This document shows positions 16,495-23,677 of a DNA stretch of 52,336 bases, piece by piece. The position numbers and the translations under genes were made by a program. The stretch is from Candidatus Saccharimonadota bacterium (GTDB lineage: Bacteria; Patescibacteriota; Saccharimonadia; Saccharimonadales; UBA4665): contig JAICKY010000002.1 in assembly GCA_025927655.1 (NCBI GenBank), forward strand, positions 1 through 52,336, read 5' to 3'. Below the pieces are notes generated by a model. The model had not been told where the DNA came from and ran no database searches. It saw nothing but the letters and a program-made list of their open reading frames with translations. How positions within the stretch are numbered: position 1 is the stretch's first letter; every line of letters begins with the position of its first letter.

Positions 16495-17018
16495 ATGACC
16501 ACAGACGCACCAAACCCACGTGCCGTTGTATCGGCAATTATTGAAAAAGTTGAAGATGGCAAACGCTACCTTTTTATGCAGACCCGTTGGAAGCCGCAGG
16601 CAAGCCCAACATACCTAGTGTATTGGAAATCCCCGTGGGTGGGATTGATGGTTACGAGAATGCCTACGATGCTGTTAAGCGTGAAGTACGCGAAGAAACA
16701 GGGCTAGAGATAACCCGTTTTATCGATGACGAACAAACTCCTGCTATGTACACCCGCCCTGGTGATGCTTCAATTGCATTCCGCCCGTTCTTGTGCCAAC
16801 AGGTATTAGAGACGAATGGTGGCCTGCCTTGGGTTGGTTTTGTGTTTCGTTGCGAGGCCGAGGGCGAAATTGTTATGCAGTCTAGTGAAGCCAAAGATCC
16901 TCATTGGGTATCTATTGATGAATTGGATGACATTGTCCGAACAACTCCAGAGAAGATTTTCTCATTGCAGCTTGCGACCCTGCGATACTATATCGATACC
17001 GTGAACGAAATCTCATAG
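16495..17018 (+). pseudogene. Nudix hydrolase with one apparent frameshift
   Basis: The first frame (from ATG 16495; ATG 16477 is also possible) gives the family N-terminus AVVSAIIEKVEDGKRYLFMQ and runs to SPTY. The second frame then continues VLEIPVGGIDGYENAYDAVK and the Nudix box REVREETGLEI, ending at 17018. One extra C in the CC at about 16610-16611 would join them into a roughly 175-residue protein. This could be a real frameshift or a sequencing indel. Nudix enzymes hydrolyse nucleoside diphosphate-linked compounds; the substrate is unknown. Confidence 0.7.
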
Positions 17019-17225
17019 TTCTTCATCCAGGGATGCTATAACACTAGGCCTGTAGTATATTCTGCGAACGCAAACTTGCCGTGTATACATTCACTACTGG
17101 GTGGTGTACGGCTAGGAAACCACAGTTCCTGGAATGGTAGCAACTGGTAGTCAGCCCTACATAGGCGTACCTGCCTGTGTTTGCCATCCTAATGATGACC
17201 CTGTACTGGCTAGGTTGTACGATAG

Positions 17226-17855
17226 TTATCTTTGTTCGAGACACTGGAGGGTTTGGTGGCGGTGGGATAGCTCGTAAAACGGGTTGCCGCCGATGCAATG
17301 TACGCTGTCGTGGCCGAAGACGATCACCAGTATGGCGAAGCCTATAACGGCGACACTAATGGCGGGCCAGCTCTGCCGGGACGCGGTCATTATTGTCCAG
17401 ATGCCTTTCCCTGTTTCCCGGCGTTGAGATTGTAGCCAGCACAGCAGTGCGGCCAGATTCAGTAGTATAGCGATGGCTGGGAATACAACCAGCCAGGCGA
17501 ACAACACGTTCGTGTGCCAGATGACTGATTTCTCTAAACGCTTGCCGAATAAACTGTCTATGATAATAAACAGGAAAAATGGCGTGACCAACCATACGCC
17601 GGTCATGGCATTTTGTTTTAGGTAGTAGGGGGTGCCTTTCATAGTTTCTCCTGTGTAAGTTAGCTGTTGCTTGGTAACGCTGACAGGAAAATCCAGGGCG
17701 GTACGTATCCAGGTGGCTGTCTTGTTTCGCGCGGGGTCATCCAGCATATCCGCCAAAATCTGTAGCATCTGCTTGCTATATTCTTTGCGGTATCCAGCAG
17801 GGTATAGTGCTAGCAGCCTACTGTACCGTGGAAATCGATGGTTTAACTTGTCCAT
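17226..17855 (-). CDS. Membrane protein with permease-prefix-like N-terminus, PadR partner
   Basis: 209 residues. The N-terminal ~70 residues (RYSRLLALYPAGYRKEYSKQ, MLQILADMLDD) form a soluble helical domain like those in front of some PadR-linked membrane proteins. Three or four TM helices follow (about 85-105, 115-140, 165-185). It overlaps the PadR gene by 13 bp and probably forms an operon with it. A truncated paralogue of the N-terminal domain lies at 45313-45594. The 200 bp downstream (17019-17225) holds nothing recognisable. Confidence 0.7.
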   Translation of the reverse strand: MDKLNHRFPRYSRLLALYPAGYRKEYSKQMLQILADMLDDPARNKTATWIRTALDFPVSVTKQQLTYTGETMKGTPYYLKQNAMTGVWLVTPFFLFIIIDSLFGKRLEKSVIWHTNVLFAWLVVFPAIAILLNLAALLCWLQSQRRETGKGIWTIMTASRQSWPAISVAVIGFAILVIVFGHDSVHCIGGNPFYELSHRHQTLQCLEQR

Positions 17856-18199
17856 CGCAAAGTTCCTATGGTATTGCTTATCAGCCGGCGCTCCTGTGCG
17901 AGGCGGACGGTATTTTCGAAGTACTCCAGCTCGGCATTGAGGCGGTTCAGGCCTTTGCGGGTCAATCGGTAATAGCGGCGGCGCTCGTTGTCGCTTTCGA
18001 ACGGCATTTCCTCTATAAAATTATCTTCTCTCAGTTGCTTTATCGTGCCGTACAGCGCGCCCGGACCGAGTTGTATCTTGCCCTGGCTGTCATGTTCTAT
18101 TTGTTGCATTAGTTCGTAGCCGTGACGTGGCTTAAGGCTCAGCGCAAATAAAATGCTGAAAGTTACTTGGGGTAAGAGGCCGGATGAACGCTTAGTCAT
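17843..18199 (-). CDS. PadR-family transcriptional regulator
   Basis: 118 residues. The winged-helix PadR domain is clear: QVTFSILFALSLKPRHGYEL, then the signature GALYGTIKQLREDNFIEE and the wing RRRYYRLTRKGLNRL. A short C-terminal helix would mediate dimerisation. The ATG at 18199 follows TATAAT by 6 nt, so the transcript is probably leaderless. The promoter contains an ATATC-N7-GATAT repeat, a plausible PadR operator. It likely represses itself and the overlapping membrane-protein gene. Confidence 0.9.
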   Translation of the reverse strand: MTKRSSGLLPQVTFSILFALSLKPRHGYELMQQIEHDSQGKIQLGPGALYGTIKQLREDNFIEEMPFESDNERRRYYRLTRKGLNRLNAELEYFENTVRLAQERRLISNTIGTLRWTS

Positions 18200-18205
18200 A
18201 ATTCT

Positions 18206-18233
18206 ATTATATCGATAACTGATATATCGTCAA
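18206..18233 (-). promoter_or_regulatory. PadR promoter and operator
   Basis: On the minus strand: TTGACG (18233-18228), 16-nt spacer, TATAAT (18211-18206). ATATC (18209-18213) and GATAT (18221-18225) form an inverted repeat overlapping the spacer and -10. Confidence 0.7.
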
Positions 18234-18330
18234 TAGATATTGCAGTCAAAAAAATAGCAAAGAATATAGGATGCAGCGAACACAAGCGTATACTAAAGAT
18301 ATCAAGTTCGTGAAGCAAGGAAGTGGAGTT

Positions 18331-18399
18331 ATGTCAAAAGACAAGGGACGCAAAGAAGTTAAAAAGCCTAAACAGGCAAAAGTTAAGCAGGCGAGCTAA
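18331..18399 (+). CDS. Lys-rich 22-residue peptide
   Basis: MSKDKGRKEVKKPKQAKVKQ plus AS: a very basic small protein of a type seen in many bacteria (MSKDKG...KKPK). It has an upstream purine-rich AAGGAAGTGGAG, and its stop overlaps the next start (TAATG), implying translational coupling. Function unknown; nucleic acid binding is plausible from charge only. Confidence 0.6.
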   Translation: MSKDKGRKEVKKPKQAKVKQAS

Positions 18400-18647
18400 T
18401 GGCGTACCTGCAGGATCAGTTCGCTGCGGCCAGTGATGTACCCGAAGTGGAACTGCAAGCTGCACTTCAGCAGATGGAAGCGGACACTACCATGTCAACG
18501 CCACCCTGCTATACGCCAAACGGAACATTATATCCCGATCACATACTGCCGTTTACGGATAAACATATGTTGTATTTAAAGCAACACCCTAAAATAAACG
18601 CTGAACAGTATTTGGCAAACTTACGTATGAAGGTCCGTATCCGCTAA
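18399..18647 (+). CDS. Small hypothetical protein coupled to the Lys-rich peptide
   Basis: 82 residues (MAYLQDQFAAASDVPEVELQ...). The first half is an acidic helix, then a Pro-containing middle (STPPCYTPNGTLYP) and a basic C-terminus. The start overlaps the preceding stop (TAATG). I recognise no family. Confidence 0.55.
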   Translation: MAYLQDQFAAASDVPEVELQAALQQMEADTTMSTPPCYTPNGTLYPDHILPFTDKHMLYLKQHPKINAEQYLANLRMKVRIR

Positions 18648-18776
18648 ACCCAGTTAAAACTATCACAGTCCATGCGCGTCGTCCGGATTTGCGGTAGGAG
18701 GGTGCACGAAGTAACGAGCCTTACAGCGGAGCCGGCTGTGCCGAGGTATGCTTGATTTGTTAAAGGGGAGACTGGC

Positions 18777-18950
18777 ATGGCAAAGTATGGACCAAAAGCT
18801 CAGGAGGAAGTTGGCAAGGCGGTCAAAGAGGCTAAAGAGGGAAAGTTAAAAAGCGGCCGAAGCGGCAAGAAGGTTACAAACCGGAAGCAGGCTGTCGCAA
18901 TCGGCCTGCATAACGCACGAAAAGCGGGCGCACGCGTGCCGAAGCAGTGA
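18777..18950 (+). CDS. DUF6496-like small basic protein
   Basis: 57 residues: MAKYGPKAQEEVGKAVKEAK, a KSGRSGKKVTNRKQAVAIGL core and an ARKAGARVPKQ tail. This pattern is the widespread small protein family I know as DUF6496. AAAGGGGAG (about 18762-18770) provides a ribosome binding site. Function unknown, often seen near stress-related small proteins. TGA is the stop. Confidence 0.75.
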   Translation: MAKYGPKAQEEVGKAVKEAKEGKLKSGRSGKKVTNRKQAVAIGLHNARKAGARVPKQ

Positions 18951-19025
18951 TTCCCATCGCTTCCTGATGCCGACCATAAGCAGTATACTTAGGCTAAGTA
19001 CGTAGGGGGTTCGGAGTAAAGCGGA

Positions 19026-19946
19026 TTGAGGCGACACAGGCATAGTTCGGATAACATTGCGACAACAGGGGCGAGTGGTTTTGATGCGAAGCTCATTCCC
19101 GCGCTTGCGCTCTTTACACTGCTGGTACTGGCAGTGTTTTTGGGGTACCACATCGATAACACCCCGGCGGTCATACATCAAGCAGTTGTCGCCAAGCCTG
19201 TTGCTAAAAAAGCAACACCTGCCGTAGCGCCGCCTGATCCGCTGGCTACATTGACGCCGGATATGAACGCTGCCATTGCAACGCAGCCTGGGCTATCGGC
19301 ATCGGCTACGTTTATAGATCTGAATACGGGCAAAGAGTACGATGCCGGCAGTTACACTCAGAACTACGAGGCTGCCAGCACCTCGAAATTGGTTGCGGTG
19401 TTCGATTACATTCACCAGGTGGAGCTCCGCAAGGCTACGCTAACACAGTCCATTCAGGGTGAACAGGCGCAGGATATCATCATGCGGATGATCGTATACA
19501 GCGATAACGATGCCTGGACTAAGCTGAACACTTACCTGACCATGAAGCAGGAACAGGCGTACATAAACAGCTTGGGGTTGACGGCTATTATTCAGGTAGA
19601 CAACATGCAGTTCAGTACGCCGAATATGGCCAAGCTGCTACAGCTGTTGTATCAGGGCAAGCTTATGAACAGCATAAATCAGGCCATGGTCTACAATTAT
19701 ATGTCGCATACTACGGTGAAGAATTTGATACAGGCAGCGTTGCCGAGCGACGCGACGGTGTACCACAAGTACGGTCAGATAGACGGCGTGCTGCACGACG
19801 CTGGGATTGTGGAATATCAGGGGCATAATTTTGTGCTAGTGGTGTACACCAATAACGCTGCCGGTACGAGCGGACTGCATAATGCGCAGGTCAACCTTAT
19901 CCACGCGGTGACGACCGCAGCGTTCGATGACAGTATGAAGAGTTAG
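19026..19946 (+). CDS. Membrane-anchored serine hydrolase of the beta-lactamase/PBP fold
   Basis: 306 residues from a TTG start (GGAG at 19013-19016, TATACT at 18984-18989). A basic N-terminus and TM helix (about 22-42) are followed by a Pro/Ala linker and a class-A beta-lactamase-like domain. The triad motifs are visible: S118-T-S-K121 (SxxK), S159-D-N (SDN) and HKYG near residue 243 in the position of KTG. It could be a beta-lactamase, a D-Ala-D-Ala peptidase or a lineage-specific esterase. The HKYG variant makes true beta-lactamase activity uncertain. Confidence 0.8.
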   Translation: MRRHRHSSDNIATTGASGFDAKLIPALALFTLLVLAVFLGYHIDNTPAVIHQAVVAKPVAKKATPAVAPPDPLATLTPDMNAAIATQPGLSASATFIDLNTGKEYDAGSYTQNYEAASTSKLVAVFDYIHQVELRKATLTQSIQGEQAQDIIMRMIVYSDNDAWTKLNTYLTMKQEQAYINSLGLTAIIQVDNMQFSTPNMAKLLQLLYQGKLMNSINQAMVYNYMSHTTVKNLIQAALPSDATVYHKYGQIDGVLHDAGIVEYQGHNFVLVVYTNNAAGTSGLHNAQVNLIHAVTTAAFDDSMKS

Positions 19947-19974
19947 CGGCCTAACCTTGCTATACTGGGGGTAT

Positions 19975-20529
19975 ATGCAGGGGAGACCATTGGTTTTTGT
20001 GGATGTGGAAACGACGGGCGGTATGGCCCGGGATAGCCGTATTTTGGAAATCGGCGCACTACGAGTCGAAACTGGCAAGGTGGTAGCAAGCATGAGCCAG
20101 GTACTGGACCCGGAAGAACCGGTGCCGGGCTGGATTACAAACCTGACGGGGATAGAACCGTACGAAACAGCCGGGAAACCGACGTTTTCACAGGCGTTGC
20201 CGCAGGTAGCAGAGATTTTGCACGGCGCGGTATTTGTGGCGCATAACGTTAATTTTGACTATTCGTTTTTTACCGAAGAATTTCGCCGGCTCGGGAAAGT
20301 ATTCGCCATGGATAAACTCTGCACGGTGCGACTCAGCCGGGCACTGTACCCGAACGAGCAGAGCCACCGGCTGGATGAAGTCATCCGGCGCCATGGGTAT
20401 CATGTTTCTAGTCGTCACCGCGCGTACGATGACGCCGAAGTATTGCACAAATTCTGGCACGACAGTCTAGCGCATTTCGGCGCCGATCATTTTTACCCTG
20501 CATCGCAACGGCTACTACAGCTTGCCTAG
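19975..20529 (+). CDS. DnaQ-like 3'-5' exonuclease
   Basis: 184 residues, one DEDDh exonuclease domain. Exo I is FVDVETTG, Exo II HNVNFDYSFF and Exo III HRAYDDAEVL. It may act as proofreading epsilon-type nuclease or in RNA/DNA end trimming. ATG 19975 is preferred because TATACT (19961-19966) ends 8 nt before it and the conserved domain begins at once. The ATG at 19957 would lie in the promoter. Confidence 0.88.
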   Translation: MQGRPLVFVDVETTGGMARDSRILEIGALRVETGKVVASMSQVLDPEEPVPGWITNLTGIEPYETAGKPTFSQALPQVAEILHGAVFVAHNVNFDYSFFTEEFRRLGKVFAMDKLCTVRLSRALYPNEQSHRLDEVIRRHGYHVSSRHRAYDDAEVLHKFWHDSLAHFGADHFYPASQRLLQLA

Positions 20530-20591
20530 GCGCGACAGACAGAGAAAACAATTAGTAAGAAATATTATAGCAAACCTTCAGGTCTACCTCT

Positions 20592-20624
20592 CATAGTAAG
20601 GCCTGTAAGGAGGCTCTTACTATG
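20592..20624 (+). promoter_or_regulatory. Hairpin enclosing the ribosome binding site of the DUF2267 gene
   Basis: CATAGTAAG (20592-20600) and CTTACTATG (20616-20624) pair perfectly. The right arm contains the ATG start (20622-20624) and the loop holds AAGGAGG (20607-20613). Additional GCC/GGC pairing is possible inside. Folding in the mRNA would hide the start codon. Confidence 0.65.
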
Positions 20625-20984
20625 AAATACCATGAAATCGTTCGCCGTATAAAAGACGCCGCCAGCACCGACGAAGACGCGTCGCAGGATGCACTCGAAC
20701 TGGTGGTGGAAAACGTGGCAGCGCACCTTACCGACTACACGCGGCGGGAATTTGCTGCGGCCCTGCCTAGCGAGCTACAGAACGCGGCTCAAATGGTGCC
20801 GACGGCTAACCATATCGATGAAAGCATCATCGAGCAGCTGATGGACCTAGAGGATGTTGATGAAAATAACGCCAAGGCACGCATCAAGGCTGCCTGGCAA
20901 GCGCTGTGCGACATATTCGATAGCCGGGAAGTAGATGACATTACTGCCGAGCTGCCTCGCCAAATCGTTGCCGCATTGGAGTAA
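20622..20984 (+). CDS. DUF2267 family protein
   Basis: 120 residues, all helical and acidic. The sequence from KDAASTDEDASQDALELVVE through HLTDYTRREFAAALPSEL matches the DUF2267 repeat, found in many soil bacteria near stress proteins. Function unknown. It has a strong AAGGAGG site, but the start codon sits in a perfect 9-bp hairpin. Followed 37 bp later by a His-rich small protein. Confidence 0.85.
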   Translation: MKYHEIVRRIKDAASTDEDASQDALELVVENVAAHLTDYTRREFAAALPSELQNAAQMVPTANHIDESIIEQLMDLEDVDENNAKARIKAAWQALCDIFDSREVDDITAELPRQIVAALE

Positions 20985-21021
20985 AATAGAAAGTGTAAGC
21001 ATAAGGAGGAACGTATAGTCT

Positions 21022-21198
21022 ATGTCAATGGCAGAGAAAAATCGTCACCTTAACGTCAACCGTAGGGAGGAGAGCCGGGCGCACAGCCAGGCTCATAAAC
21101 ATGACACGCACAAGATGGCCAGTATTGTGAATCATAATCATTTTGAACGTAACCACGGATTTGAGAGCACTAAACACCGGGAGAGGAAACCGGAGTAA
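21022..21198 (+). CDS. His-rich 58-residue protein
   Basis: MSMAEKNRHLNVNRREESRA, then HSQAHKHDTHKM and NHNHFERNHGFE. Nine His in 58 residues suggest metal binding or pH-sensitive charge. AAGGAGGA (21003-21010) lies 11 nt before the first ATG; the ATG at 21028 is an alternative. A strong terminator follows. I know no matching family. Confidence 0.6.
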   Translation: MSMAEKNRHLNVNRREESRAHSQAHKHDTHKMASIVNHNHFERNHGFESTKHRERKPE

Positions 21199-21212
21199 CG
21201 CGCTTAGGTTTT

Positions 21213-21255
21213 ACTAAATAAAAACCACAAGACAAGCTAGTGGTTTTTATTTAGT
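21213..21255. terminator. Bidirectional terminator
   Basis: Arms of 16 perfectly complementary bases, ACTAAATAAAAACCAC (21213-21228) and its complement (21240-21255), with U-rich 3' sides in both directions. It separates the plus-strand small-protein genes from the minus-strand RelBE pair. Confidence 0.8.
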
Positions 21256-21392
21256 GGACCTTGCTAAAACTCTCGCACACCATGGTGTGAATAAGCGATA
21301 TCTGGTGGAGCATAAGAGACGTTAAGATAACTTTGGGCGATAATCCTGAAAATGACATCGAAGAAATTCGTGAGCTGCTCAATGACACCAGC

Positions 21393-21665
21393 TTAAAAAT
21401 CTCGATAGATTTCACGTCGGTGGCCGACCTTAACGACAAGGATGACTAATCTGTCATCGTGAAGCTGGTAGATAATCCGATAGTCGGTATGACGTACACG
21501 AAAAAGATCTAAAGATCCGCGCAGTTTGACTGATCCACTGGGGTGCGGATCAGTGGCTAGCGCCTGGATTCTTGCAACTATACCTTTAAGCTGACTGGAC
21601 GGAAGTTTGCGGAGATCTTTCTCAACTGACTTTTTGTACTGAATTTCATATTCACCGGAAGACAT
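21393..21665 (-). CDS. RelE/ParE-family toxin
   Basis: 90 residues with the RelE-fold pattern YEIQYKKSVEKDLRKLPSSQ, LRGSLDLFRVRHTDYRIIYQ and the terminal VVKVGHRREIYRDF, including conserved Arg, Lys and the HRREIY tail. RelE toxins cleave mRNA in the ribosome A site; ParE relatives inhibit gyrase. The start is 3 bp past the antitoxin stop. The assignment as RelE rather than ParE rests on the HRR-IY ending. Confidence 0.88.
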   Translation of the reverse strand: MSSGEYEIQYKKSVEKDLRKLPSSQLKGIVARIQALATDPHPSGSVKLRGSLDLFRVRHTDYRIIYQLHDDRLVILVVKVGHRREIYRDF

Positions 21666-21668
21666 AGT

Positions 21669-21887
21669 CTACAGCAAATCTTCGGTTTTCAGCTGTTTGA
21701 CAAGGTCGTCGAATGAATAATTCGGCTCACTCATACGCTTCGTAGCGTCTTCGATATCTTCAAAATCCTCGAGCACCTGGTACTTAACGGCATTTTCCAC
21801 AAGTTGAGAAATGCTCTCATCAGTTTCAGCAGCCCGCATCTTGAGAACACGAAATAACTTGTCGTTCATTGTAATGGTTGTACGCAT
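21669..21887 (-). CDS. RelB-like antitoxin (ribbon-helix-helix)
   Basis: 72 residues. The N-terminus (MRTTITMNDKLFRVLKMRAA) and ISQLVENAVKYQVLED form a ribbon-helix-helix DNA-binding domain. The acidic C-terminus would wrap the RelE toxin encoded 3 bp downstream. A good ribosome binding site (AAGGAGAT) and a promoter with palindromic elements lie upstream, as expected for autoregulation. Confidence 0.85.
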   Translation of the reverse strand: MRTTITMNDKLFRVLKMRAAETDESISQLVENAVKYQVLEDFEDIEDATKRMSEPNYSFDDLVKQLKTEDLL

Positions 21888-21910
21888 ATCCTATCTCCTT
21901 TTAAGTACAT

Positions 21911-21939
21911 TTTAGCATATATGCATCTATGCATCAATA
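21911..21939 (-). promoter_or_regulatory. RelBE promoter and operator
   Basis: On the minus strand: TTGATG (21939-21934), 17-nt spacer, TAAAAT (21916-21911). The spacer is filled by overlapping palindromes (two ATGCAT and one GCATATATGC, 21917-21937), a likely ribbon-helix-helix antitoxin operator. Confidence 0.7.
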
Positions 21940-21998
21940 TGATTTAAGGCGCCTGAGTCGATGGGGAGCGTCGGTATCGCGATATTTTCGCAGCAATA

Positions 21999-22028
21999 AA
22001 AACACCTCCTTTTTTATAGGGGTGTTTT
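21999..22028. terminator. Terminator-like hairpin, usable in both directions
   Basis: AAAACACC (21999-22006) and GGTGTTTT (22021-22028) pair, with extra CCT/AGG pairing inside. U-runs follow on both strands. It probably ends the minus-strand transcript from the 22160-23118 gene. Confidence 0.65.
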
Positions 22029-22044
22029 CTGATTTTTTAGAATC

Positions 22045-22203
22045 ATGTTCTTGGTGTACCACATTGACTCTAAATGGCACCGATTTGCGCCGGCTTTTAC
22101 GATCATACACAGTAAGCTCGTTGATCTTGGCTTTATTAAATACGACGTAGAAGAGGACACTATACTCTCTCAAGAGCTGCTCGTACTACGTGACGCTGAA
22201 TAA
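22045..22203 (+). CDS. Possible small protein, remnant
   Basis: A 52-codon plus-strand frame (MFLVYHIDSKWHRFAPAFTI... ending EEDTILSQELLVLRDAE). Its C-terminus resembles a plus-strand stretch at about 23185-23235 (FEEDTIYQELVLNLRVGD), so the two may be fragments of related genes on either side of the 22160-23118 gene. No family is recognised. It overlaps the end of the opposite-strand gene, so it may not be expressed. Confidence 0.25.
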   Translation: MFLVYHIDSKWHRFAPAFTIIHSKLVDLGFIKYDVEEDTILSQELLVLRDAE

Positions 22204-23118
22204 CAAGTGCCGCTAGAGGATTAACATATGACATATTAACTGGCGTCTTGTTTCCTACCTCATCCAAGACCGTATCAAAAACAACAGGCTCTATAGTCGC
22301 CTCTGCTTCTCCATCCTTCCAAGTAACGCCGTTAAAGTGGCCATGCATGTGCGGCATTAGTTGCAATGCTATGGCATATAGAGCGGTAGGGCCCTCAACG
22401 ACTCTATCAGGCTCTGCCTTTGCGGCTTCGGCCTTTAGTTTAGCGGCACGAGGTAGAACTCGTTCGGGATTGGACTCGGGACCAATGGGTAATATTTGCT
22501 TTGGCTCATAATTGTCACGAATGATACGGGATAATTCGTATCGATCATCGTGGAACATACATGCGAGTTTTATCGCAAGCTTTCCGGTTCCTCGTAGTGA
22601 GGTGTTATAGAGGTCATCAAGCCTGTTCTCTACCGATCTTATTATGCTACCCGCAAATCCACTATCGACTAGTGTGAAGTGATGAGATCGGTTACTGAGC
22701 GTCACTTCAGTTAAGCCATACCCGCTCAGAAATCGCCGCCCCAGGCTAGTATCCTGCCAGTTTTCTGCTCCCACAGGAGTTGACTAGCTGGCATCAAATA
22801 GTTCGGAGTGTCTCCCCTGTGCGTAAGCGCATAGTCATCATGAAATAGTTCACTATCACGTGCCAAGAAAAGCAACGTCTCGTCTTCAGTGGCCTGTTCG
22901 GCTAAGGCGTCCGAAGTGGAGTGTATAAAGGGCAGCAGTCCTTGTAGATCTGCCAGCGCCCCTTCCATGATTGGCGGTACATTTCCGAGCCGTTCCCATG
23001 CGTCGTATAGCATCTCATCCGTGAGCCCGGCCTCAACAAGCTGCGCCATTATTTGAGGTGTAGGACGAGCTCGATTCTCTAGTAAATTTATTGAATTCTC
23101 GTAGAGCCTATTAGACAT
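22160..23118 (-). pseudogene. Unknown protein, one apparent frameshift
   Basis: The first frame (from ATG 23118) encodes NRLYENSINLLENRARPTPQ through ETLLFLARDSELFHDDYALT to PASQLLWEQK. The second frame continues NWQDTSLGRRFLSGYGLTEV and VDSGFAGSIIRSVENRLDDL, ending at 22160. One extra A in the AAAA run at 22764-22767 would give a single protein of about 319 residues. The LFLARDSE and DSGFAGSI motifs look catalytic or ligand-binding, but I cannot name the family. It may be intact in the cell if the shift is a sequencing error. Confidence 0.6.
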
Positions 23119-23156
23119 GTAAGGTGGATTATATCATAATATTTAATCCGACAATT

Positions 23157-23176
23157 CCCCGAGCGTGAGCTCGGGG
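23157..23176. repeat. GC-rich hairpin, 8-bp stem
   Basis: CCCCGAGC (23157-23164) and GCTCGGGG (23169-23176) around GTGA, 38 bp upstream of the 23118 start. Another inverted repeat, AAATCCACCA/TGGTGGATTT (23261-23290), lies just downstream of the tRNA gene on its own strand and may help end that transcript. Confidence 0.5.
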
Positions 23177-23305
23177 AGATTCATTTGAAGAAGACACTAT
23201 CTACCAAGAGCTGGTGTTGAACCTACGGGTTGGGGACAATGCTGTATCTGTTATAAAGTTAAATCCACCATACGATTTGATGGTGGATTTAGACAAAGTC
23301 GTTTA

Positions 23306-23382
23306 TGGTGGAGCTACAGGGACTCAAACCCTGGACCTCTTCCATGCCATGGAAGCGCTCTAATCAACTGAGCTACAGCCCC
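23306..23382 (-). tRNA. tRNA-Ala, anticodon GGC
   Basis: Read on the minus strand, 77 nt: acceptor 5' arm GGGGCTG, D-arm GCTCAGTTGATTAGAGC, anticodon stem CTTCC/GGAAG with loop ATGGCAT (anticodon GGC), T-arm CAGGG-TTTGAGT-CCCTG, and 3' TAGCTCC-A with encoded CCA. It reads GCC/GCU alanine codons. Confidence 0.95.
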
Positions 23383-23677
23383 TCGTCCAAGCGTACGCTG
23401 CTGTCTCGTTTTGCCGCATGCGGCAAAAGCTTCGACCTACAGCTACGCTTCTCCTCTCAAAAATTTAAACAGCAGCGGAGCTGCTTCGGTTCAACTTTGG
23501 TTAGGAACAGGGGAGAGTATAGCTTATTTGGTGGGAGATTTCCAGGGCGGCAATCGGGCTGTGAAAAAATGATGCCAGGCTGTCGCCATAGGGTAAAACA
23601 CAAAGTGACCTTGCGAAGAGCTGGAGGCTCACTTATAGTAATCGGCATAAACATAGGCAGTATGGAGACACGCCAAT
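23383..23677. other. Intergenic region upstream of tRNA-Ala and the 23678 gene
   Basis: About 295 bp without a recognisable gene. It contains a perfect 20-bp palindrome (23409-23428, TTTTGCCGCA/TGCGGCAAAA) about 27 bp upstream of the tRNA 5' end on its strand, and a small AGCAGC/GCTGCT stem near 23471-23486. A TATAGT box near 23635 may serve the 23678 gene. Confidence 0.5.

Noticed and set aside
17044-17298. 84-codon minus-strand frame past the PadR-linked membrane protein
   Set aside because: It partly overlaps the end of that gene in another frame and shows no family signature or ribosome binding site.
21251-21440. Opposing small frames downstream of the RelE gene (minus 21251-21439 and a plus frame with DNPENDIEEIRELLND)
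   Set aside because: The minus frame overlaps the toxin end and has no motif. The plus frame looks protein-like but has no start codon and no promoter, so at most it is a scrap.
21934-22173. 79-codon minus-strand frame with TTG start after the 22160-23118 gene
   Set aside because: It runs through a clear terminator hairpin and has no recognisable domain.
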